This document shows positions 41,618 through 50,979 of a DNA stretch of 64,000 nt, piece by piece (positions within the stretch are counted from its first letter, which is position 1; the number at the start of each line of letters is the position of its first letter). Both the position numbers and the translations under genes were made by a program. Source of the DNA: an uncultured Mycoplasmatota bacterium (GTDB lineage: Bacteria > Bacillota_I > Bacilli_A > RF39 > UBA660); contig URZY01000002.1 in the NCBI GenBank assembly GCA_900552495.1, positions 1-64,000 of the forward strand, in the 5' to 3' direction. The notes under the pieces are model-generated. The model worked only from the letters and a program-made list of their open reading frames with translations. It did not search any database and was not told the DNA's origin.

Positions 41618-43810
41618 ATGTCAACATATATAAAAGGAAATTACAAGCGAAGTATTTATCAAAATGCCAGTGGTTATAACATTGGCCTTTTTAAGGTGCA
41701 AGATACAAATGACAGTCGGCTAGCTGATTTTTTAGATCGGACAATAACTTTTACTGGCTATTTCCACGAATTAAATGAAATGGATACTTATCTATTTTAT
41801 GGTAAACTTATCACTCATGAAAAATATGGTGAGCAATTTCAGGTTGATAGTTATGAGCGTTGTAAACCAGAAGAAAAAGATTCAATTATTGAATTTTTAA
41901 CCAGTGGTTTATTTAAAGGTATAGGTGAGAAAAAAGCCAAAAATATCGTTGAAGTTCTAGGAAAAGATACTTTGAAAATAATTCTTGAAACACCAGATAA
42001 TTTACTATTAATTCCCACAATAACCAAAGCCAATGTTGATACACTTCACAACAAACTAAAAGAATATGAATCCAGCTATGAAACTATACTTTATCTAGGC
42101 GAATTAGGTTTCTCTACTAAAGACTCAATGTTAGTATATAACTATTATAAGGGGCGTACCAAATCGGTAATAGAAAATGACATCTATCAAATACTTTATG
42201 ACATCTATGATATAAACTTTAAAAAAATAGATCAAATAGCTTTAAAAGTAGGTATTGAGAAAGACTCTCTAATTCGTATCAAGGCAGCGCTTATTTATAT
42301 TATGAATGAAGTTAGCAACACATATGGTCATAGTTATTATTATCAAGAGGAACTTTTAAGTTTACTACCACGTGTACTTCAAACAAATCCCCATCAGGCC
42401 ATTTATGACCAAGCTATAATAGAATTAGTTAATGATTGTCGAATTGTCCAAAAAGAAAAAAGATTATACTTAAAAGAAATGTATGAGGCTGAGACTCTAA
42501 TTGTTAAACGTCTGCGCTTATTAGAAAGCAATCCTAAAACTACTTCTAATCTATTAGAGTCAACTATTAAAGACTTAGAAGACTTCTATGAAATAACTTA
42601 TAATGATGAGCAAAAAAAAGCTATTATTGAAAGTTATGAGCGGGACTTTTTAATTATAACTGGTGGACCAGGAACAGGGAAGACTACTATTATGCAAGGA
42701 ATTGTTGAACTATATCGTCATCTAGAAAAATTATCCTATGATAAACTTCAAGAAAAAGTGGCTCTTCTAGCTCCAACCGGGCGAGCAGCAAAACGGATGA
42801 CTGAGACTACTAACCTCCGAGCTTCAACGATTCATCGCTTTTTAAAATGGCAAAAGGAAACTAATAAATTTCAAGTAAATGAGTATAATAAAAGTAAAGT
42901 AGAATTCGTTATTTTAGACGAGGCAAGTATGATTGACACTTATCTTCTGGCCAGTCTTCTAAAAGGAATATCAGCTAATTGTAAAATCATTATGGTTGGC
43001 GACGATCATCAGTTGCCGTCAGTTGGACCTGGTCAAATCCTCCACGATCTAATCGAAAGTAATATGCTTGAAGTAGTTAAACTAAAAGAACTTTATCGTC
43101 AGGGAAAAGATTCTAACATTATATCCCTTGCTTACGATGTTAGAAATGGAGAAGTTATTAATCAAGTTTTTAATAAAGATGAAGATTTAACTTTTATCAG
43201 TTGTCCTAGTGAAACTGTACTTAATCACATTAAAGAAATTGCCACCACATATCGGGATATATCATATAAAAATTTTCAAATTCTTGCGCCAATGTATAAG
43301 TCATATACAGGAATTGATGCTATTAACGCCAGTATTCAAGAAATCTTCAATCCCAGTGATAAGATAAAAAAAGAGCTGCGTATCGGAGAGACAATTTTCC
43401 GCGAAGGAGATAAAGTTATTCAATTAACTAATATGCCCGATGATAATGTTTACAATGGTGATATTGGCCTTATTAAAAAGATTCAAACTACTCCCAAAAA
43501 AGAAGTTCATATTGACTTTGACGGTAACCTAGTTAAATACACCCCAACCAATTTTAATTGTTTTCGTTTAGCCTATGCAATTTCTATTCATAAAGCTCAA
43601 GGAAGCGAATTTGATATTGTTATCATGCCTGTTGTTAAAAACTATGGCAAAATGTTATATCGTAAATTAATTTACACAGGAATTACTAGAAGTAAAAGCA
43701 AATTATTCTTAATTGGCAGTTTAGGTGCTTTAGAAATTGCTGTTGCTAATACTTCAACTGACGTCCGTCGTACGACAATAAAAGAATTTTTAATTAATGG
43801 TATAAAATAA
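41618..43810 (+). CDS. recD2: RecD2-type ATP-dependent DNA helicase (YrrC)
   Basis: A 730-residue SF1B 5'-3' helicase of the RecD2/YrrC group, which lacks RecBC partners. An N-terminal region with tandem helix-hairpin-helix-like segments (GLFKGIGEKKAKNIVEVLG) precedes Walker A TGGPGTGKTTIMQG, then LAPTGRAAKRM, VILDEASMIDTYLL (Walker B), MVGDDHQLPSVGPGQIL, and the C-terminal UvrD-like AYAISIHKAQGSEFD and YTGITRSKSKLFLIG. It acts in recombination repair and mismatch-related processing. TAAGGAGGA precedes the ATG, 14 nt after mtaB. Confidence 0.95.
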   Translation: MSTYIKGNYKRSIYQNASGYNIGLFKVQDTNDSRLADFLDRTITFTGYFHELNEMDTYLFYGKLITHEKYGEQFQVDSYERCKPEEKDSIIEFLTSGLFKGIGEKKAKNIVEVLGKDTLKIILETPDNLLLIPTITKANVDTLHNKLKEYESSYETILYLGELGFSTKDSMLVYNYYKGRTKSVIENDIYQILYDIYDINFKKIDQIALKVGIEKDSLIRIKAALIYIMNEVSNTYGHSYYYQEELLSLLPRVLQTNPHQAIYDQAIIELVNDCRIVQKEKRLYLKEMYEAETLIVKRLRLLESNPKTTSNLLESTIKDLEDFYEITYNDEQKKAIIESYERDFLIITGGPGTGKTTIMQGIVELYRHLEKLSYDKLQEKVALLAPTGRAAKRMTETTNLRASTIHRFLKWQKETNKFQVNEYNKSKVEFVILDEASMIDTYLLASLLKGISANCKIIMVGDDHQLPSVGPGQILHDLIESNMLEVVKLKELYRQGKDSNIISLAYDVRNGEVINQVFNKDEDLTFISCPSETVLNHIKEIATTYRDISYKNFQILAPMYKSYTGIDAINASIQEIFNPSDKIKKELRIGETIFREGDKVIQLTNMPDDNVYNGDIGLIKKIQTTPKKEVHIDFDGNLVKYTPTNFNCFRLAYAISIHKAQGSEFDIVIMPVVKNYGKMLYRKLIYTGITRSKSKLFLIGSLGALEIAVANTSTDVRRTTIKEFLINGIK

Positions 43811-43816
43811 AAAATA

Positions 43817-43840
43817 ACCTCTCATAATAAGAGTAGAGGT
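43817..43840 (+). promoter_or_regulatory. Hairpin covering the ribosome site of the small gene at 43847
   Basis: ACCTCT (43817-43822) pairs with AGAGGT (43835-43840), and the inner CTC/GAG can add pairs. The 3' arm contains the ribosome site of the next gene, so the hairpin would block its translation. No T run follows, so it is not a terminator. Confidence 0.5.
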
Positions 43841-43846
43841 GATATC

Positions 43847-44017
43847 ATGAGAAAAAACAATACAATGCGAAATATGACTATCGCAGCAATCTTAGGAGGA
43901 ATGGGAGTTGCTGGATATATGTATATGAAAAACAATCCACAAGTAATGCATAACGTAAAAGTTATGATGAAAGAGATGGAACAAAAAAAGTTAGAAAAAT
44001 TAAATGAATTATCTTAA
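43847..44017 (+). CDS. Small membrane protein (56 residues)
   Basis: A short gene with AGAGGTGAT upstream. It encodes a basic start (MRKNNTMRN), a small hydrophobic helix (MTIAAILGGMGVAGYMYM, about 9-26), and a charged helix rich in Met, Lys and Glu (VMMKEMEQKKLEKLNEL). It lies 36 nt after recD2, and its ribosome site is in a hairpin. A strong terminator overlaps its stop. No family recognised. Confidence 0.68.
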   Translation: MRKNNTMRNMTIAAILGGMGVAGYMYMKNNPQVMHNVKVMMKEMEQKKLEKLNELS

Positions 44018-44044
44018 ATTAGAGAAAAATCTCTAATTTTTCTT
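44016..44044 (+). terminator. Terminator of the mtaB-recD2-small gene transcript
   Basis: AAATTAGAGA / TCTCTAATTT with loop AAAA and T run. Confidence 0.9.
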
Positions 44045-44098
44045 TTGCTTTTCTTCTGGTTATGGTAGAATAAAAGCCACATAAAGGAATGTGATAAT

Positions 44099-45319
44099 AT
44101 GTCGAGGGACAATAACCATAAAGAAGAATTAACAGAACTGGAGAAAATGTTTACTAATATTTCCCAAGAAGAAGAGCGGATGGCTAAGAGTCTCAATCTC
44201 ATTTCCAGCGTTTCTATATCCTTAGGACTTTCTTCACTACTATCAGGAATAATTGGCTTTAATGGGATAAGAGAGACGATTTCATTTTTAACTGCTTCAA
44301 CTGTCTTAATGTCGCCAATTATATATTATGGAGCTGATAAGTTTAAAAAAAGGTTAGATAAAAAAACAGAAAGTGATATTCATCATGCAGCTCAACTAGG
44401 AATTATGTTACGTGAAAGTTTTGAAAAGGATCGTATTATTAATAGAATGACTTCTTGTTTTTTCAATGAGATAGAAGCGGAACTCATAGCTAAAAACATT
44501 CCCATAACTGAAAATCTAATTTACTCAATTAACCAGTTTCTATATTTAATTAATTGTAACTATTATGAAAAAATAACGCCCAATAAGGAGAATTTTGATC
44601 GAGAAGACTTAATGAACCATGTACTATCACAAATTTCTTTCTATTTAGTTGAGAATAATTTAACGTCATTTAATCCAGAAATAGCACAAAAGGTTTTAGA
44701 AATCGATTTTTTAGTAAAGCCAGAATTAAAAAAAGAAATTTATGAAGAATTTACTTCATCGCGAGTAACATCCAAAGATTACGATGGTTATCACATCAAA
44801 AGAAATGATACTGTCGCTGATATATATTGCTACCAAATTTTAAAGAATCAAGAAGTAGGTGATAAATATATGGGATTTGATATTGATGACGGAAACGATT
44901 GCTATAACATTATTAAATCTTTAGAACAAAGCAAATATTTTCTCGAAAATGATTTAGGAGACCCACGAAATTTAGATTGGGATATTGATTTTCTTCGAAC
45001 CATTATTAAGACAATTATAAGAGATCATCGTCAAGAACTAAAAAAAACAATTCCAGATTTTCAAGCAATTTCTCTTGCGAGCTCTTTTATTTATAATGCC
45101 ATGGTCTATGCAACAGTAAATAATAGGGAGCAGGTTCATCAAGAAGAACTGATAAATACATTTAAAAATTGGACGTATCTTCCATTCTTTACAAGAAAGG
45201 AAATAGTAGATACACTTTTTGAAGAGCAAGAACTAAGTTCCATAGAACATCCTTTCAAAACAACTGCTCAACAAAAAACTAAAACTATTCAGAAAATAAT
45301 TCCTTTTCCAAGTAAGTAA
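44099..45319 (+). CDS. Membrane-associated protein of unknown function
   Basis: A 406-residue protein. After a charged helix (residues 5-30, KEELTELEKMFTNISQEEER) come two hydrophobic segments near 33-50 and 60-78, then a long soluble region of about 320 residues with no motif I can name. The C-terminal 25 residues are Lys/Gln/Thr-rich and end KIIPFPSK. AAGGA is upstream; terminators flank the gene, so it is monocistronic. It is probably cytosolic but membrane-tethered. Confidence 0.72.
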   Translation: MSRDNNHKEELTELEKMFTNISQEEERMAKSLNLISSVSISLGLSSLLSGIIGFNGIRETISFLTASTVLMSPIIYYGADKFKKRLDKKTESDIHHAAQLGIMLRESFEKDRIINRMTSCFFNEIEAELIAKNIPITENLIYSINQFLYLINCNYYEKITPNKENFDREDLMNHVLSQISFYLVENNLTSFNPEIAQKVLEIDFLVKPELKKEIYEEFTSSRVTSKDYDGYHIKRNDTVADIYCYQILKNQEVGDKYMGFDIDDGNDCYNIIKSLEQSKYFLENDLGDPRNLDWDIDFLRTIIKTIIRDHRQELKKTIPDFQAISLASSFIYNAMVYATVNNREQVHQEELINTFKNWTYLPFFTRKEIVDTLFEEQELSSIEHPFKTTAQQKTKTIQKIIPFPSK

Positions 45320-45352
45320 AAATAAGTCAAAATAACTTGACTTATTTTTTTA
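45319..45352 (+). terminator. Terminator before parE
   Basis: AATAAGTCAA / TTGACTTATT with loop AATAAC, flanked by A and T runs. Confidence 0.92.
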
Positions 45353-45407
45353 TTATGGCTTAATTTGTTGCTATATAACAAAATTTGTCAAAAAAAGTAA
45401 ACTATCA

Positions 45408-45436
45408 TTGAAAAGAATCTTAATTTTCGTTATAAT
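45408..45436 (+). promoter_or_regulatory. Promoter of parE-parC
   Basis: TTGAAA (45408-45413), a 17-bp spacer and TATAAT (45431-45436). Confidence 0.85.
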
Positions 45437-45468
45437 AACTAGTAGTTAGATATTAGGAGGGAAGAAAA

Positions 45469-47370
45469 ATGGCATTAAAGTACGATGACTCATCAATTAA
45501 AATCTTAGAAGGATTAGATGCAGTTAGAAAAAGACCAGGAATGTATATTGGTTCAACAGATAAAAGAGGATTACACCACCTAGTATGGGAAATCGTCGAC
45601 AATGCAATAGATGAGGCCATCAATGGCTTTGGTGATTCTATTAAAATAACCATTCACAAAGACAAATCCGTTAGTATCGAAGATCACGGCCGTGGGCTCC
45701 CTACCGGAATGCATGCCTCTGGTATGTCAACACCAGAGGTAATTTTTACGGTTTTACATGCCGGTGGAAAGTTTGAAAGTGAAGGTTATAAGGTATCCGG
45801 TGGTTTACACGGAGTTGGTGCGAGTGTAGTAAATGCCTTATCTAAATGGTGTGAAGTAACAATCAAGAGAGATAAAAAGGAACATTACATTCGTTTTGAA
45901 AATGGTGGCCACGTTGCAGTTCCTTTAAAAGAAGTTGGTTCGACCACCAAAACAGGAACTACAGTTAGATTTCTCCCAGATGATGAAGTTTTTTCATCAA
46001 CTAATTTCTCGTATACGACAATTTGTGAAAGAATGCAAGAAAGTGCCTTCCTACTAAAAGGTATTACTATTGAAGTAATTGATGAAGAAGATGAACGCGC
46101 GGCAAAATTCTATTATGAACGTGGTATTGAGGAGTTTGTTGAAGATTTAAATAAAAACAAAACAGTTTTACATAAAGTTTTAACTATGACCGGTACCAAA
46201 GATAAAATGGATATTGAAGTATCAATGCAATACACTGACACCTACAACGAAAATATTGTCAGCTTTGTTAATAATGTTAAAACTATCGATGGTGGAACAC
46301 ATGAAGTTGGGTTTAAGACCGCCTTAACCAAAGTGTTTAATGATTATGCTAAGAGTAATGGTTTTATCAAAGGAAAAGACAAGGCCTTAGAAGGTGGGGA
46401 CGTTAGAGAAGGGCTAACTGCTATTATCAGTTTGCGCATTCCAGAAGGAATTCTCCAATTCGAAGGACAGACCAAAGGAAAACTTGGAACACCACAAGCT
46501 AGAGTTGCAGTGGAGGCCTTAGTCACAGAGCAAATGCGTGTTTTCCTAGAAGAAAATAAAGCGATAGCTACAGATATTATTAATAAAAGTCTTCGCAGCA
46601 AAATTGCTCGTGAAGCTGCTCGCAAAGCAAGAGAAGAAGCTCGCAAAGGAACAAGCAAGAAAAAAGAGGAAAGGTCGCTTTCTGGTAAATTAGCCCCTGC
46701 CCAAAGTAAAGATAAGGATAAAAAAGAGTTATTCTTAGTCGAGGGAGATTCGGCTGGAGGTTCAGCTAAGCAAGGAAGGGATCGTAAATATCAGGCTATA
46801 CTTCCACTTCGTGGTAAAGTGCTAAATACAGAAAAAACCAAAGAAGAAGAAATTCTTCGCAATGAAGAAATTAATACAATGATTTATACAATCGGAGCAG
46901 GTTATGGCTCAAATTTTGATATTAAAGACTGTGAATACTCAAAAGTAATTATTATGTCTGATGCCGATGAAGATGGAGGCCATATCCAGTGTTTATTACT
47001 TACGTTCTTCTATCGCTATATGAAACCACTAATTGAAGATGGCCGCTTATTCGTTGCACTACCACCATTATTTAAAATTCAAAGTGGTAAAACAGTAGAG
47101 TATGCTTATACAGTAGAAGAAATGAAAGAAAAGTCAAAAGGTAAAAAATGCGAAATCCAACGTTACAAAGGACTTGGTGAAATGAATGCCGATCAGCTAT
47201 GTGAAACAACTATGAAACCAGGCAGTAGAACATTAATCCGTGTTAATATTGAAGACGCTCAATTAGCAGAAAAACGTGTTTCAGTTCTAATGGGCGATGA
47301 TGTTTCTCCAAGAAAAGAGTGGATTGATGAAAATGTTGAATTTACCTTAGAAGATAACTATGAAATTTAA
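45469..47370 (+). CDS. parE: DNA topoisomerase IV subunit B (ParE)
   Basis: A 633-residue type IIA topoisomerase ATPase subunit. The N-terminal GHKL domain has EIVDNAIDEAINGFG, GRGLPTGMHASG and SGGLHGVGASVVNALS. The TOPRIM domain carries LVEGDSAGGSAKQGRDRKYQ, LRGKVLNTEK, and SDADEDGGHIQCLLLTFFYR. The phrase QGRDRKYQAILPLRGKVLNTEK and the 633-residue length, together with parC next to it, identify ParE rather than GyrB. One change from the common form is DADEDGGHI where most ParE have DADTDGAHI; the three metal-binding acidic residues remain. AGGAGGG precedes the start. It decatenates chromosomes together with ParC. Confidence 0.94.
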   Translation: MALKYDDSSIKILEGLDAVRKRPGMYIGSTDKRGLHHLVWEIVDNAIDEAINGFGDSIKITIHKDKSVSIEDHGRGLPTGMHASGMSTPEVIFTVLHAGGKFESEGYKVSGGLHGVGASVVNALSKWCEVTIKRDKKEHYIRFENGGHVAVPLKEVGSTTKTGTTVRFLPDDEVFSSTNFSYTTICERMQESAFLLKGITIEVIDEEDERAAKFYYERGIEEFVEDLNKNKTVLHKVLTMTGTKDKMDIEVSMQYTDTYNENIVSFVNNVKTIDGGTHEVGFKTALTKVFNDYAKSNGFIKGKDKALEGGDVREGLTAIISLRIPEGILQFEGQTKGKLGTPQARVAVEALVTEQMRVFLEENKAIATDIINKSLRSKIAREAARKAREEARKGTSKKKEERSLSGKLAPAQSKDKDKKELFLVEGDSAGGSAKQGRDRKYQAILPLRGKVLNTEKTKEEEILRNEEINTMIYTIGAGYGSNFDIKDCEYSKVIIMSDADEDGGHIQCLLLTFFYRYMKPLIEDGRLFVALPPLFKIQSGKTVEYAYTVEEMKEKSKGKKCEIQRYKGLGEMNADQLCETTMKPGSRTLIRVNIEDAQLAEKRVSVLMGDDVSPRKEWIDENVEFTLEDNYEI

Positions 47371-47420
47371 AAATCAAAAAAGACTAAATGTCAAAATCAA
47401 AATAGAAAGTAGTGATAATA

Positions 47421-49985
47421 ATGGCTAGAAAAAAGTCGGAAACAGAAGAAATTATTGAAAAGATTTTTGACTATACCTTAGAGGATATAATGGGGGAGCG
47501 TTTTGGAAGTTATTCAAAGTACATCATCCAAGATCGTGCAATACCTGATGCCAGAGATGGTCTAAAACCAGTTCAACGACGTATTTTATATTCTATGCAT
47601 AAAGAGAAGAATACTTATGATAAGGGATATCGCAAGAGTGCTAAAACTGTCGGAGACGTTATTGGTAATTACCATCCACATGGTGATACATCTATCTATG
47701 ATGCTATGGTTAGAATGAGTCAACCTTGGAAAACTAGACTACCTTATATTGATATGCATGGTAATAACGGTTCCATAGACGGAGATTCTCCAGCGGCATA
47801 TCGTTATACAGAAGCCCGTCTTTCAAAAATTTCTAATGAAATGATTCGAGATATTGATAAAGATACAGTAGAGTTTGCCCCCAACTTTGATGATACAACC
47901 ATCGAGCCAACAGTACTTCCGGCTAGATTTCCAGCCCTACTTGTCTACGGAGCAATGGGAATATCAGCTGGTTATGCCACTAATATTCCTCCTCATAATT
48001 TAACAGAAATAATTGATGCTACCATTCATCGTATTGACAATCCTAATTGTAGTTTAGATACTTTAATGAAATATGTAAAAGGTCCAGATTTTCCAACCGG
48101 TGGAATCGTTGAAGGCTTAGAGGGAATAAAGCAAGCATATGCCACTGGCCGCGGAAAGATAGTTGTTAAAAGTCGATATGAGATCGAAGAAACCAAATCT
48201 GGTTGCTCAATAATTATCACTGAAATACCATTCGAAGTAAATAAAGCTCTAATGGTAAAGAAAATCGACGATATTAGAATTGACAAAAAAATTGATGGTA
48301 TAGTTGAAGTTAGAGATGAGTCTGCTGCCGATGTTCGTATTGTTATTGACCTTAAGAAAAATGCTAACAAAGAATTAGTTATTAATTATTTGTTAAAAAA
48401 TACAGATATGCAAATAAGCTACAATTTCAATATGGTTTCAATAGTTAATCGCCGTCCTAAACTATTAGGGCTTTCAGCGGCTTTAGATGCATTTATAGCA
48501 CATCAAAAAGAAGTTGTTAAACGAAGAACAGAATTCGATTTAAAGCACGCTAAAGCTAGATACCATATTGTTGAAGGATTAATTAAATGTATTTCTATTT
48601 TAGACGAAGTAATAAAAACAATCCGTGCTTCTAAAAATAAGTCCGATGCTAAAGATAATTTAGTAAAAGAATATGACTTTACAGAAGCCCAAGCAGAAGC
48701 AATCGTAACCTTGCAACTATATCGTTTAACAAATACAGACGTTGTTGCTTTAGAAAATGAAAAAGAATCTTTAGAAAAGATCATTAATGGTTTAACTGCC
48801 ATTCTAGGAAGCGAAGAAGTATTAAAATCTGTTATGAAAAAGGATTTACGAGATGTTAAAAATGATTATCCAACTCCACGCTTAACAGATATCAAGGAAG
48901 AAATAACAGAAATTAAGATTGACACCGCTGCCATGATACCAAAAGAAGACGTCGTTGTCATGGTAACAAAAGACGGTTATATCAAACGTACCTCATTTAG
49001 AAGTTACTCTGCTTCCAATCCTGATGACTTAACAATTAAAGAAAACGATTATATCCTTGGCATTTATGAGATGAACACAACCGATACAATTCTTTTATTT
49101 ACAACTGCTGGTAACTACCTTCATATTCCTGTTCATATTATTCCGGATTTAAAATGGAAGGATATGCCGAAACATGTCAGCAATATTATTGAAATTTCAC
49201 CAGAAGAAAGCATTATTACCGCACTTCCTGCTTATGATTTCCAAACAGATAGTAATGTAGTTATTGCCACTAAAAATGGTATGGTTAAGCGCTCCAAACT
49301 TAAAGAATTTAAACTTCAAAGGTATTCAAAACCAACTAGCTGCATGAAACTAAAAGACGATGACCAAGTAATTGCTGCCTTTATTGAAACAAAGCCAAAC
49401 TTATTCCTAGTTACTGATTCCGGTTATGCTTTAAGTTTTAAAGCTGAAGAAGTACCATTAGTAGGTGTAAAGGCTGCTGGTGTAAAAGGAATTAAGTTAA
49501 AAGACGATTACTTAGTTTCCATAAACAATTTTGATTTTACCCAAGATGAATATATAACAGTTATTACAGACAAAGGAACTGCTAAACGTGTTCGTTTAAA
49601 TGAATTTGAATTATCAACAAGAGCTCGTCGAGGCTTATTAATTATAAGAGAAGTTAAAACTAATCCTTATCAAGTTCTAAAAACATTTGTTGCTGATGTT
49701 AAAGAATTTATTGGAATCAAAAATGAGGACATCAAGACCTTAAAGTTAACAGAATTACCAATTGCCGATCGTCACTCAATAGGAAGCTTAATTAGCAAAA
49801 AAACTTTGCAAGATGCTTTTCTAGTTGCAACATTGACACCAGCTTCATTAGAAGAGACTGCATCAAGAGAAGAAACAGTAGGCAATATAGAAGAAGAGAA
49901 AGTAACTGAACCGGCAAAAAAAGACCGCATTTCTCTAAAAGAAATAGATGATCGATTAATGACCATTGATGATTTTCTAAATTAA
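47421..49985 (+). CDS. parC: DNA topoisomerase IV subunit A (ParC)
   Basis: An 854-residue breakage-reunion subunit. The catalytic Tyr129 lies in AAYRYTEARLSK; the quinolone-determining region is HPHGDTSIYDAMVRMSQ, with Thr90 where Streptococcus ParC has Ser79 and Asp94 where it has Asp83. The C-terminal half has the beta-pinwheel blades (VVMVTKDGYIKRTSF, NVVIATKNGMVKRSKL, YITVITDKGTAKRVRL). A GTG at 47412 is in frame, but MARKKSETEE from ATG 47421 is more likely. It is 50 nt after parE. An acidic tail (residues about 810-854) lies past the pinwheel. Confidence 0.93.
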   Translation: MARKKSETEEIIEKIFDYTLEDIMGERFGSYSKYIIQDRAIPDARDGLKPVQRRILYSMHKEKNTYDKGYRKSAKTVGDVIGNYHPHGDTSIYDAMVRMSQPWKTRLPYIDMHGNNGSIDGDSPAAYRYTEARLSKISNEMIRDIDKDTVEFAPNFDDTTIEPTVLPARFPALLVYGAMGISAGYATNIPPHNLTEIIDATIHRIDNPNCSLDTLMKYVKGPDFPTGGIVEGLEGIKQAYATGRGKIVVKSRYEIEETKSGCSIIITEIPFEVNKALMVKKIDDIRIDKKIDGIVEVRDESAADVRIVIDLKKNANKELVINYLLKNTDMQISYNFNMVSIVNRRPKLLGLSAALDAFIAHQKEVVKRRTEFDLKHAKARYHIVEGLIKCISILDEVIKTIRASKNKSDAKDNLVKEYDFTEAQAEAIVTLQLYRLTNTDVVALENEKESLEKIINGLTAILGSEEVLKSVMKKDLRDVKNDYPTPRLTDIKEEITEIKIDTAAMIPKEDVVVMVTKDGYIKRTSFRSYSASNPDDLTIKENDYILGIYEMNTTDTILLFTTAGNYLHIPVHIIPDLKWKDMPKHVSNIIEISPEESIITALPAYDFQTDSNVVIATKNGMVKRSKLKEFKLQRYSKPTSCMKLKDDDQVIAAFIETKPNLFLVTDSGYALSFKAEEVPLVGVKAAGVKGIKLKDDYLVSINNFDFTQDEYITVITDKGTAKRVRLNEFELSTRARRGLLIIREVKTNPYQVLKTFVADVKEFIGIKNEDIKTLKLTELPIADRHSIGSLISKKTLQDAFLVATLTPASLEETASREETVGNIEEEKVTEPAKKDRISLKEIDDRLMTIDDFLN

Positions 49986-50010
49986 AGATACTGTAATTAG
50001 TGTCTTTTTT
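49985..50010 (+). terminator. Terminator of parE-parC
   Basis: AAGATACT / AGTGTCTT (one G.T) around GTAATT, then T6. Confidence 0.85.
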
Positions 50011-50030
50011 CTGTAATTAGTGTCTTTTTT
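49991..50030 (+). repeat. 20-bp tandem duplication of the terminator 3' arm
   Basis: The block beginning CTGTAATTAG and ending TGTCTTTTTT occurs twice back to back (49991-50010 and 50011-50030) without a mismatch. It copies the loop, 3' stem arm and T run of the parC terminator. Confidence 0.95.
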
Positions 50031-50036
50031 CTTCGC

Positions 50037-50065
50037 TTGAAAAATATAATAACTTATGATATGAT
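50037..50065 (+). promoter_or_regulatory. Promoter of the CDP-alcohol phosphatidyltransferase gene
   Basis: TTGAAA (50037-50042), a 17-bp spacer and TATGAT (50060-50065). Confidence 0.65.
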
Positions 50066-50091
50066 ATACAATAACTTCTTAGGGGGATATT

Positions 50092-50922
50092 ATGACAGAA
50101 AATAAAGAAAAACTAAAAGAAAATTATAAAGAACAATTTAAAGAAGCTTTAACCGATTTAAAAACACCAGGTAAAAGAAAAAAACAGATTCCTAATCTAT
50201 TAACAGCCTCTCGTTTATTATCACCAGTTATAATTATTCCAGCTGCCTTAGTTGGGAATGTAGCTTTTGCTGCCGGCGCAGCTGCCTTATTTGGATTAAC
50301 AGACTTTTTCGATGGGAAATTAGCTCGAAAATGGGATGCCAAAAGCCAGTTTGGTGCAGATTTAGATGCTGTTACTGATAAACTTTTTGCTGGGACTTTA
50401 TTACTTGCAGGCGCTATTTTCAACCCATTGCTACTAGCAAATGTTGCTTTAGAAGGTTTAATTGCGGGTATCAATGTCAAAGAAAAGTTAGATGGTAAAA
50501 AACCAGCTTCTACTAAAACAGGAAAGGTAAAAACCGGCTTTCTATTCGGCCTTGGAGCTTTAGGTTTAATAGCTCCAGCCTTATCATTGCCAACTGCATT
50601 ATTGCCCGGACTTGCTTTAACTACTGCTGCTCTTCAAGGTGCGACTGCTTTATCATATTTAAAAAAGTATGACCATAATTCTGATGAAGAAAGCGTCCCA
50701 ACGCCCAGTTACTACAGCAGCGATGCTTTTCATGAAGCAGAACAAAAAGCCATTGAAGAATCATTATCAAAAACCTATCAAACCCAAAAAGCGGACTCAG
50801 CACCTATGAAAAGAACAGATAGTGAACTAGATCGTATCATTGATCAAATGCTTTTAGAAGAAGAACAAGCCACCTTAACAAGTGATCGTCCCAAAGAATT
50901 TACTAAAACCAGAAACCAATAA
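50092..50922 (+). CDS. CDP-alcohol phosphatidyltransferase (PgsA-like) with a long C-terminal tail
   Basis: A 276-residue membrane enzyme of the CDP-alcohol phosphatidyltransferase family. The complete signature D-x2-DG-x2-AR-x8-G-x3-D-x3-D is present: Asp71, Asp74-Gly75, Ala78-Arg79, Gly88, Asp92, Asp96. PgsA (phosphatidylglycerophosphate synthase) is the most likely role given the RF/PNLLTASRLL start. The hydrophobic core is Ala/Leu/Gly-rich and the last 90 residues are a hydrophilic tail not usual for PgsA. Start has AGGGGG upstream. The gene ends at a terminator and is monocistronic. Other head groups remain possible. Confidence 0.82.
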   Translation: MTENKEKLKENYKEQFKEALTDLKTPGKRKKQIPNLLTASRLLSPVIIIPAALVGNVAFAAGAAALFGLTDFFDGKLARKWDAKSQFGADLDAVTDKLFAGTLLLAGAIFNPLLLANVALEGLIAGINVKEKLDGKKPASTKTGKVKTGFLFGLGALGLIAPALSLPTALLPGLALTTAALQGATALSYLKKYDHNSDEESVPTPSYYSSDAFHEAEQKAIEESLSKTYQTQKADSAPMKRTDSELDRIIDQMLLEEEQATLTSDRPKEFTKTRNQ

Positions 50923-50949
50923 AAGAAGAAAAAATATTCTTCTTTTTTT
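50922..50949 (+). terminator. Terminator before the ylbD-like gene
   Basis: AAAGAAGAA / TTCTTCTTT with loop AAAATA and T run. Confidence 0.9.
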
Positions 50950-50979
50950 CTTTTTATCATAAAATATAGTGGTGATAAT

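Noticed and set aside
46344..46658. Minus-strand open frame of 104 codons opposite parE
   Set aside because: Antisense frame of a conserved gene, no ribosome site and no family resemblance.
50124..50480. Minus-strand open frame opposite the CDP-alcohol phosphatidyltransferase gene
   Set aside because: Shadow of the GC-richer, Ala-rich coding strand; no start signals.
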